This document shows, piece after piece, positions 17,014-24,900 of a stretch of 64,000 nt of DNA. The stretch comes from Actinomycetota bacterium. Lineage in GTDB: Bacteria > Actinomycetota > Actinomycetes > Mycobacteriales > Micromonosporaceae. Position 1 is the first letter of the stretch; every line of letters starts with the position of its first letter. The stretch lies in contig VAWN01000025.1 in the NCBI GenBank assembly GCA_005885555.1, forward strand, positions 1-64,000, read 5' to 3'. Made by a program: the position numbers and the translations under genes. Below the pieces are notes generated by a model. That model made no database searches and was not told the origin of the DNA. It saw nothing but the letters and a program-made list of their open reading frames with translations.

Positions 17014-17388
17014 ATGATGCCGCTGTCCGAGGTGGTGTTCCTGCCCGGTCTCCCGGCGCGGGTGGCGGCATTCACGTGCCGGTGACGATCGACCCGGACA
17101 AGCCGTGGCCGGCCGACGGGTCGGGGCAGGACGTGCGGGTCAGCACGTGGTGATTGTCGTGGTCGGCGTCTCGGCCGGACCCTCGGCGGTCTCGGTGGGC
17201 TGATCGGTACGTCCGTGGGGCTCCTCACGGTACTCGGTGTGGCGGTCCTCAAACGCTGGACCGCGCTGCTCAACCCCACCCTGGTCCTGCCCGCTCCACT
17301 GCTGGGTCTGGTCGTCGGTGCGCTGGCCGGCGGGTACCCGGCGATCCGGGCAGCGCGCATCGAACCCCTTGAGGCACTGCGGCGATAG
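17014..17388 (+). pseudogene. Remnants of a MacA/MacB-type ABC efflux locus
   Basis: Two disconnected protein scraps remain. At 17014-17085 the frame reads MPLSEVVFLPGLPARVAAF, like a segment of actinobacterial MacA-like peptidoglycan-binding adaptor proteins, and a second frame at about 17078-17150 gives VPVTIDPDKPWPADG. At about 17167-17388 the frame reads RLGRTLGGLGGLIGTSVGLL and ends GGYPAIRAARIEPLEALRR plus stop, the C-terminus of an FtsX/MacB permease (the A-R-x-x-P-x-E-A-L-R end is diagnostic). The ATPase and most of both proteins are lost. It marks an old deletion between the receiver and catalase genes. Confidence 0.7.
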
Positions 17389-17448
17389 CGGCGACGCCGG
17401 TCGGCGCGCTCAGCGCGTCCGAAGCGGGATAGCCGTTGGATTTCACCG

Positions 17449-18447
17449 ATGAGCGGTATGGTCAGCCGCATGGCCGAGATCGACGACCCGCGGGAGCGAC
17501 GCGAGGACGCCCTTACTACCCGGATCGCGGCGACGATGCGGCGCAAGCTGGCGAAGGACTACCCCCCGGCGGGCACCAGGCGCGATGCCCATCCCAAACA
17601 CACCGGGTTGCTCGAAGGCGTGTTCACGGTCGATCCGGCGCTGCCGGCCGATCTTCGGGTCGGCCTGTTCGCCGAGGCCAGGTCCTACCAGGCCTGGGTG
17701 CGGACCTCCAGCGCCAGCGACAAGCCGCAGTCCGACGCGGTTCGCGATGTTCGCGGCCTGGCCATCAAGCTGCTGGACGTGCCCGGCGAGAAGATCCCGG
17801 AAAGCGACGAGCCGCAGACCCAGGACTTCCTGCTGCTCAGCCATCCCAGCATGCCGCTGGGCACGGTGCGCCTGTTCCACGACGCCATCGTCTACGCCGC
17901 CAGGTACTCGCCCCTGGTCTTCGCGGCCAAGATGCTGCTCACCGGCAGGTCCGGGGTGCTCAAGGAGCTCGATGCCGCCCGGATCCGGCCCAGTTCTCCG
18001 CTGGAGATCCGCTACTGGAGCACGACGCCCTACCGCTTCGGCGCGGACCGGGTCGTCAAGTACTCACTCCTACCGACGCCGGGCGAGACGAGCCCGTTGC
18101 CGGCGGAGCTGCCCGAGGACTACCTGACCCGGGCGATGGCGCAGCGCCTCGCCAGCCGGAGCGTCAGCTTCGAGTTCGCGGTGCAGTTCCGCAAGGAGGG
18201 CATGCCGGTCCACGATGCAGCTCCCCGCTGGGACGAGGCGGTTTCGCCGTTCGTCACTGTCGCGACGCTCACCATCCCGGCGCAGGACTTCCGTACCGAG
18301 GAGCGCGACCGGCTCGCCGAGGAGCTGCGTTTCTCGCCGGCGCACGCGCTTGTCGAGCACCGGCCGATGGGCCCGGTGAACCGGGCGCGGATGCGCGTCT
18401 ACCGGGAGAACGCGGAGTTCCGGACCCACCGACGTGAGACCGGGTGA
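17449..18447 (+). CDS. Catalase-family protein
   Basis: 332 residues, related to the heme catalase core but much shorter than classical monofunctional catalases (about 480). GLLEGVFTVDPALPADLRVG, the following LFAEARSYQAWVRTSSAS and DVRGLAIKLLDVPG match the catalase-like family found alone in many bacteria. The SDEPQTQDFLLLSHPSMPL segment and RYWSTTPYRFG carry the usual mid-region. A heme-ligand Tyr may lie in EIRYWSTTPYRFG, but this is not certain. Peroxidase-like or lipid-oxidising activity is possible. The start could be 17449, 17458 or 17470, as three in-frame ATGs occur. Confidence 0.75.
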   Translation: MSGMVSRMAEIDDPRERREDALTTRIAATMRRKLAKDYPPAGTRRDAHPKHTGLLEGVFTVDPALPADLRVGLFAEARSYQAWVRTSSASDKPQSDAVRDVRGLAIKLLDVPGEKIPESDEPQTQDFLLLSHPSMPLGTVRLFHDAIVYAARYSPLVFAAKMLLTGRSGVLKELDAARIRPSSPLEIRYWSTTPYRFGADRVVKYSLLPTPGETSPLPAELPEDYLTRAMAQRLASRSVSFEFAVQFRKEGMPVHDAAPRWDEAVSPFVTVATLTIPAQDFRTEERDRLAEELRFSPAHALVEHRPMGPVNRARMRVYRENAEFRTHRRETG

Positions 18448-18612
18448 CGAGTCACCGGACGTCACGGTCGGGCCAGCCTTCGCGGCACGGTGGCCACCAG
18501 CCCAACCTGCATCGGCGGACCCGGGACGGGCGTGATCTTCAGGGGTGCGCCGTGGCCGGTGGGCGGGAAATTGTGCGGCGCGCGGTGGCCAGCTGCGGTT
18601 AGGTTGCCGGGC

Positions 18613-19275
18613 GTGAGCAGGATTGTTTCGGTCAACCTGGCCGTGCCGGAGCCCAACCCGGCCAAGGGCGTCGGTGTCACGGGCATCAACAAGCGGCCGG
18701 TCGACCACCTGGTCACGGTGCGCGCGCCGGGGCCCAGGACGACCGGGCTGCACAGTGGCCTGGTCGGTGACCAGATCTTCGACATCGAGCACCACGGCGG
18801 CGACGACCGGGCCGTGTACGTGTATGCGCGGGAGGACTACGACTGGTGGCAGGCGCGGCTGAGTCGCCGGCTGGCCAGCGGGCTGTTCGGCGAGAACCTG
18901 ACGACCGAGGGGGTCGACGTCAACGGCGCGGTCATCGGCGAACGGTGGCGCATCGGTCCGCGGTTGGTCCTGCAGCCGACGTTCGGCCGCATCCCGGGCA
19001 TGACGTTCCAGCGCAGGATGGGCGAGCCGCGCTGGGTGAAGACCTTCACCCGGGCGAACCGCCCGGGCGCATACCTGCGCGTGGTGGAGCCTGGCGAGGT
19101 GTGGGCCGGGGATCCGGTGACCGTGGAGGACCGCCCGGCGCACGGGGTGACGATCGCGCAGGCGTTTAGGGCGTACCTGACCGCGCCGCAGCTGCTACCC
19201 GAGCTGGTCGGGATCGACGGGCTGCCCGACGATCTGCGCGGGACCCTCGCGGCGCGGCTTGTCCGGCGGCGGTAG
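18613..19275 (+). CDS. MOSC-domain protein (YiiM-like)
   Basis: 220 residues with a MOSC fold, used for molybdenum-cofactor sulfur handling and reduction of N-hydroxylated substrates. Visible signatures are GDQIFDIEHHGGDDRAVYVY (the HGG-x-D-x-A motif), GLFGENLTTEGVDV and GERWRIGPRLVLQPTFGRIP. The GTG at 18613 starts VSRIVSVNLAVPEPN, the normal N-terminus; an upstream ATG at 18490 would add 41 unrelated residues. The cysteine typical of many MOSC proteins is not seen in the usual place. Convergent with the regulator gene at 19454; a GC-rich imperfect hairpin near 19398-19425 may terminate both. Confidence 0.82.
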   Translation: MSRIVSVNLAVPEPNPAKGVGVTGINKRPVDHLVTVRAPGPRTTGLHSGLVGDQIFDIEHHGGDDRAVYVYAREDYDWWQARLSRRLASGLFGENLTTEGVDVNGAVIGERWRIGPRLVLQPTFGRIPGMTFQRRMGEPRWVKTFTRANRPGAYLRVVEPGEVWAGDPVTVEDRPAHGVTIAQAFRAYLTAPQLLPELVGIDGLPDDLRGTLAARLVRRR

Positions 19276-19453
19276 CTCCTGATCAGGCAGCCCCGTGTTC
19301 GACACCACGAGTAGCCCGTGCTCTGCCGGAGTCGTGGCGGTGACCGGGAGTACGGTGACGATCTGACCGGCGACGTGGCGTGGCCGGCGCCCCGGTAGGC
19401 GCGCGCCGGCCACCACCGCCGGCCGCGCCGCAGCCGGGCCGATCCGCGGCGGG

Positions 19454-21712
19454 TCAGGCTCTGTCGTGCAGCCTGGTGCGGACCGCGTCCGCGTCCGGGT
19501 CGGAATGGTCGAGGTCGGCGAGGATGTTCAGGGCATCCTGCCACGCGGTCCGCGCCGCCGCGGGGTTGCCGGCGGCGTGGTGGGTGTCGCCCAGATGCGC
19601 GAGGGTGACCGCCTCCTCGTACCGGTCGCCGAGGTCCCGGTACGGCGTGAGGGCCAGCGTGTAGCAGTCGGCCGCCTGGCCGTAGTGACCCAGGTGGTGG
19701 TGCGCGTAGCCCAGGCTGTTCCAGGTTTCCGCCTCGCCGAACCGGTCGCCGAGTTGCTGGAACAGGTCGAGCGCCTGCGGGCAGGAGGCGAGCGCCTGGT
19801 GGTACTCGCCGAGCAGGGCGTGGTACCAGCCGACGGCGTTGAGGGCGAACGCCTGCCCGCGCCGGTGGCCGGCGGCCTCGTACAGCGCCAACGCCTGCTG
19901 GGCGTGGTGGAGCGCCCGCTCGGGATCGCCGAGCCGCTCGGTCAGGTGGGCCAGGTTCCGATGCGTGTCGGCTTGGCCGACAGGGTTCCCGGCCGCGGCG
20001 TACCGGGTGAGGGCGTGCCGCAGGTGCTCGTCGGCATCGTCGTGCCGGCCGAGCAGGGTCGCCGCGGCTCCGGAGAGCCGGTGGGCGTATGCCTGCGCGG
20101 TCTCGTCGGCCAGCCGGTCGCCGGCGCGCAGGGCGGCCTCCCACGCGACCGCGAGGTCGTGCCAGTGTCCCCGCCGGTTCAGGAACGTGGTGAGACTCCA
20201 CGCGAGCTGCCAGGCGTGCCTGTCGAACCCGGCGTCGACAGCCTGCCGGACAGCGGCGAGCAGCACCGGATGCTCCACGGTGAACCAGGCTGTCACTTCC
20301 CGGTCGTCGGTGAGGTGCTGGGGACGGCTGTCCGGGGCGGCCGGGGCCAGCTGCAGCGGTATCGGGTCGCGATGCGAGTTGAGCAGTCGGGTCGCGGCGT
20401 ACGCGGTGTGTGTGTAGTGGTCCAGCAGCCGGGCGACCGCTGCCCGCCGGGTGTCGTCCGGATCGATGCTGCCGGTGAGGTCACCGGCGTAGACGCGCAG
20501 CAGGTCGTGGAAGGCATACCGGCCGGGGGCGTGCTCGGTGAGGAGGCTGGCGCGGACGAGCTCGGTGAGCAGCCGGCGGGTCACGGGTACCGGCCGGCCG
20601 GCGAGGCTGGCCGCCGCAGCGGTCGACACGTCGGGGCCGGGGTGCAGGCCGAGCAGCCGGAACAGCCGGGCCGCCTGCGTCGTCAGCGCCGCGTAGGACC
20701 AGGACAGCACCGCCCGTACCTGGCTGGCCTCGTCGCCCGCATCCAGCGCGTCCAGCCGTTGCCCGGCTTCGCCCAGCTCGGCGGCGAGTGTGGCCAGCGG
20801 GAACCGGGTATGCCGGGCCCGGGCCGCGGCGATGCTCAGGGCCAGCGGCAACTGGGCGCACGCGGTGATCATGTCCGTGGTGGCGTCCGGTTCGGTGGCG
20901 ACCCGGTCGTCGCCCAGCCGCTGGGCCAGCAGCTTCCGGGCGTCCTCCACCGGCAGGATGTCGAGGGTGATCGGGTGCGCGCCGTGCGCGGCGACCAGCG
21001 GGGTGAGCTGGTTGCGGCTGGTCACCAACACCAGGCACTGCGACGAGCCGGGCAGCAGCGGCCGTACCTGTTCGGCATCACGGGCGTTGTCGAGGACCAC
21101 GAGGATCCGCCGGTTGGCCAGCAGGCTGCGGTACAGGGCGGCCTGCGCGCTCAGCCCGGTCGGGATGCGCTGCGGCGGTACGACCAGGGCGTCCAGGAAG
21201 TCCCGGATGGCCTCGGCGGGCTCCAGCAGCAGCCCGTCCGGGTGGAAGCCGCGCAGGTTGACGTACAGCTGGCCGTCGGGAAAAGCCTTGCGTACGTGGT
21301 GTGCCCAGCGCACCACGAGGGCGCTCTTGCCCACCCCCGCGGTACCGGACACCGCCGCGATGACGACCGGCCGCTCCGGCTCCTTCGCCAGGGCCAGCAG
21401 GCCGTCCAGCTCGCGCAGTTCGCGTTCCCGGCCGGTGAACCCGGATACGTCTGTGGGTAACTGGGATGGCACGGACCGTCCTACCGGCTCCTCGCCGCCC
21501 TGATCGGCGGCGGCCGCATGGAACCGGTTCCGCTCCGGTCCGCTCAACCCGAAAGCATCGGCCAGCACCCGTACCGTCGACTGGCGGGGCGCGGCGACCC
21601 GACCCGCCTCGATCTTCCCGATGCTGGGCACGCTGAGGCCGGTCTTACCGGCCAGATCCTCCTGAGTCAATCCGAGCCGTCGGCGGTGGGAACGAACGAC
21701 CTGACCGAACAC
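19454..21712 (-). CDS. XRE-NB-ARC-TPR transcriptional regulator
   Basis: 752 residues. Residues 1-65 are an XRE-type helix-turn-helix (LGLTQEDLAGKTGLSVPSIG followed by KIEAGR). A STAND NTPase follows with Walker A GTAGVGKSAL (about 125-135), Walker B RILVVLDNA and an LVTSRNQL sensor region. The C-terminal 300 residues are tetratricopeptide repeats (for example GHYGQAADCYTLALTPYRDL). Family members switch secondary-metabolism genes on ATP binding. It is divergent from the NRPS gene with about 210 bases between them, so it is the likely cluster regulator. Its NB-ARC part is closely related to that of the SARP at 43775, but the DNA-binding domain is different. Confidence 0.85.
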   Translation of the reverse strand: MFGQVVRSHRRRLGLTQEDLAGKTGLSVPSIGKIEAGRVAAPRQSTVRVLADAFGLSGPERNRFHAAAADQGGEEPVGRSVPSQLPTDVSGFTGRERELRELDGLLALAKEPERPVVIAAVSGTAGVGKSALVVRWAHHVRKAFPDGQLYVNLRGFHPDGLLLEPAEAIRDFLDALVVPPQRIPTGLSAQAALYRSLLANRRILVVLDNARDAEQVRPLLPGSSQCLVLVTSRNQLTPLVAAHGAHPITLDILPVEDARKLLAQRLGDDRVATEPDATTDMITACAQLPLALSIAAARARHTRFPLATLAAELGEAGQRLDALDAGDEASQVRAVLSWSYAALTTQAARLFRLLGLHPGPDVSTAAAASLAGRPVPVTRRLLTELVRASLLTEHAPGRYAFHDLLRVYAGDLTGSIDPDDTRRAAVARLLDHYTHTAYAATRLLNSHRDPIPLQLAPAAPDSRPQHLTDDREVTAWFTVEHPVLLAAVRQAVDAGFDRHAWQLAWSLTTFLNRRGHWHDLAVAWEAALRAGDRLADETAQAYAHRLSGAAATLLGRHDDADEHLRHALTRYAAAGNPVGQADTHRNLAHLTERLGDPERALHHAQQALALYEAAGHRRGQAFALNAVGWYHALLGEYHQALASCPQALDLFQQLGDRFGEAETWNSLGYAHHHLGHYGQAADCYTLALTPYRDLGDRYEEAVTLAHLGDTHHAAGNPAAARTAWQDALNILADLDHSDPDADAVRTRLHDRA

Positions 21713-21921
21713 CTAGCCTCCCCGTGTGGACTGATGCGGCCGCCTCCCCTTCCCGCCCCGGGGGAACCCGGGCGGTCGTCGGTCCGGCTGGGCAAAGTAC
21801 GGACCAACGATGGGTCAACGTTCTGGTCTGCGCTACCAATATCCACGATTCTTGACGCACTCACAGGCCTGCCCGTGGCCGCCCACCCGCCCGGACCGTC
21901 CGGACCGGCTCCTCAAAAGGC

Positions 21922-24900
21922 TTGCGGCACGGAAATCGTTGGCAGAGGAACCGGTGGCCACCGCCGGTTCATCGAGACGGGGGAACGACGATCAACCGCG
22001 AAACTTATCCCGGGTACGGCGACGACACGGTCCCACCGTTGCCGGACGTGACCGTGGCACAGCTCTTCGAACAGCAGGCCCGGCAGACGCCGGACGCGGT
22101 CGCCGTGGAATGGGCGGGCGGCACCATCACCTACGCGCGGCTGCACGCGCGGACCGACCGCCTCGCCCGGCGACTGACCCGGCACGGCGTGCAGCCCGGT
22201 GACCGCGTCGCAGTCCTCATGCACCACTCCCCGGAGCTGGTGGTCACGTTGCTCGCGGTGGCGAAGTGCGGTGCCGCGTACGTCCCGCTGGACCACCGGT
22301 ACCCCGCGTCGCGGATGCGGTCGATCCTGGGCGGGGCCGGTTGCGTGCTGCTCGCGGTCGACAACGCAAGCCGGGACCACGAGGTGGTGTCGGGCCAGCG
22401 GACGCTGCTCGTCGTGCCCGACGGCACCGGGGGCGAGGACATTCCCGAGGGTACCGCCGACGGCGCGACGTTCGTGAACCCGCGGCCCGATCCGCGCGCG
22501 GTGCTGTACATCATGCACACCTCCGGTTCCACGGGGGAACCGAAGGGCGTCATGGTGACCCACCGCAACGTCCTCGCGCTCGCCCTGGACCGGATCTGGC
22601 GGCGCGGCGCGCACACCCGGGTACTCCTGCACTCGCCATACGCCTTCGACGCCTCGACGTACGAGCTGTGGGTACCGCTGCTGTCCGGTGGGCGGGTCGT
22701 CATCGCCGACGAGGAGGTCAACTCCCTGCTCCTGCGCAGGCTGGCCGGCGCCGGTCGGATCACCGCGCTGTGGTTGACCGCGGGGCTGTTCGCCGCGTTG
22801 GCCGAGGGCGACCCGGGCTGCCTGGCCGGGGCGCGCGAGGTGTGGACCGGTGGTGACGTGGTCTCCCCGCAGGCCGTGGCCCGGGTGGCGGCGGCGTGCC
22901 CGGCAATCGTCGTCTTCAACGGGTACGGCCCGACGGAGACGACGACGTTCGCCACGCGCTATCAGATCCACCCTGGACCGTCCATTGAGGACGATGTGCC
23001 CATCGGCGCGGCGATGGACCACACCCGCCTGTACGTCCTGGACGCGGATGGCCGGCCCGTGCCACCGGGTACCGTGGGGCAGCTTCACGTGGGCGGTGAG
23101 CACGTCGCCCGGGGCTACGTGGGCCGACCCGACCTGACCCGGGAGCGCTTTCTTCCCGACCCGTTCGGGCCGCCTGGCAGCCGCATGTACGCCACCGGTG
23201 ACCTGGTGCGGTGGGACGGCGAGGGTCGGCTGCGGTACCTGGGCCGGGTCGACGACCAGGTGAAGATCCGGGGGTTCCGGATCGAACCCGGGGAGATCGA
23301 GTCGCTACTCTCCCGGCATCCGCAGGTGTCCCGGGCCGCCGTGGTGGCCCAGCGACTCGACGCCGGTGGCGGGCGCATCACCGCGTACGTCGTACCGGCC
23401 GACCCCGGTGCACCGCCCGAGCCGGAGGCGCTGCGCGGCCAGCTCGCCGGCAGCCTGCCGGAGTACATGGTCCCCGCCGAGGTCGTGCTGGTACCCGCAA
23501 TCCCGCTGACCGCCAACGGGAAGGTGGACCGCCGGCGCCTGTCCGACCCGGGCCGGACCGGCGCAGCCGGCGGAACCGCCGGAGCCGTCGTGGCCGGCGG
23601 AACCCGCGCAGCCGGCGTGGCCGGCGGAACCCGCGGAGCCGGCCAGCAGCACGACCCGAGTCCCGGCGTACCCACGCTCGTCGAGCAGTGGGTGCGGCGC
23701 CGACCCGACGCGTGTGCCGTGCACGATCCGGTCGCCGGCGACTCCGTGACGTACGCGCAGCTGTGGCGGCGGTCGGGGGAGCTGGCCGGCGCGCTGGCCG
23801 CCATGGGCGTCGGCCGGGGGCACACGGTGGCGGTCGACCTCGACCGGTCCGTGGACCTGGTGGTCGCCTTCCTCGGCATCGCGCGGGCCGGCGCCGCCTA
23901 CCTTCCGTTGGACACGTACGCGCCGCCCGAGCGCGTCGCCGGGATCCTCGCCGAGTCCGGGGCGGGGGCGGCGGTGGTCCGCGACGACACCGCCGGCGGC
24001 CGGGTGCCGTCCTCGGTACGCACGCTGACGGCGTGGGCGGGCGGCACCGGGTACCCCGGTGACATCCGGGCACCGGAGTGCGACGCGGCCGGTGAGGACC
24101 CGCTCTACGTCACGTACACGTCGGGTTCGACCGGCCGTCCGAAGGGTGTGGTGGTACCGCACCGCGCGGTGGTCCGGCTGGTGACCGGCGCGCGGTACTG
24201 TCCGGTCGACGCCGGTGACCGGGTGGCCAACACCTGCAACCCGGCCTTCGACGTGACCACGTGCGAGATCTGGTCCACGCTGACCGCCGGCGGCACCGTC
24301 GTACCCTTCCCGTCGGTCACCGACGTGAGCCTGGGCGAGTGGATCGCGCTCGTCCGGGACCAGCGGATAACCACCATGTTCCTGACCACCTCGCTGTTCC
24401 ACACGGTGGCGTGGGAGGAACCGGACGCCTTCTCGACCCTGCGCAACCTCGTGGTCGGGGGTGAGCAGCTCGACCTGTCCGCCACCCGCCGGGTACTGGC
24501 CGCCGGGCCGCCGGGGCGCCTGGTCAACGGGTACGGGCCCACCGAGGCCACCGCCTTCGCGACGTACTTCGAGTGCACCCGGGACAGCCTGGCCGGCCTC
24601 GACCGGGTGCCGATCGGCTTCGCGCTGCAGCAGACCTCGCTGCACGTCCTCGCGGATGACCTGTCGCCGGTGCCGGCCGGCACGCCGGGTGAACTGTGCA
24701 TCGGCGGCCCCGGTGTGGCGCTCGGTTACCTGCACCGGCCGGAGTTGACCGCCGAGCGGTTCGTCACCGAACCCGGTACCGGCGAGCTGGTGTACCGGAC
24801 CGGCGACGTGGTACGCGAGCTGCCCGGCGGCGCCCTGGAGATGCTCGGCCGCCGGGACCGGCAGGTGAAGCTGCGCGGGTTCCGGATCGAGCTGGACGAG

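Noticed and set aside
19398-19425. GC-rich imperfect hairpin between the MOSC gene and the XRE-NB-ARC gene
   Set aside because: The arms differ by a bulge and such pairings are common at this GC content; not strong enough for a separate terminator entry.
21713-21921. Possible promoter boxes (TTGACG at 21852) in front of the first NRPS
   Set aside because: No matching -10 lies at a normal distance on either strand.
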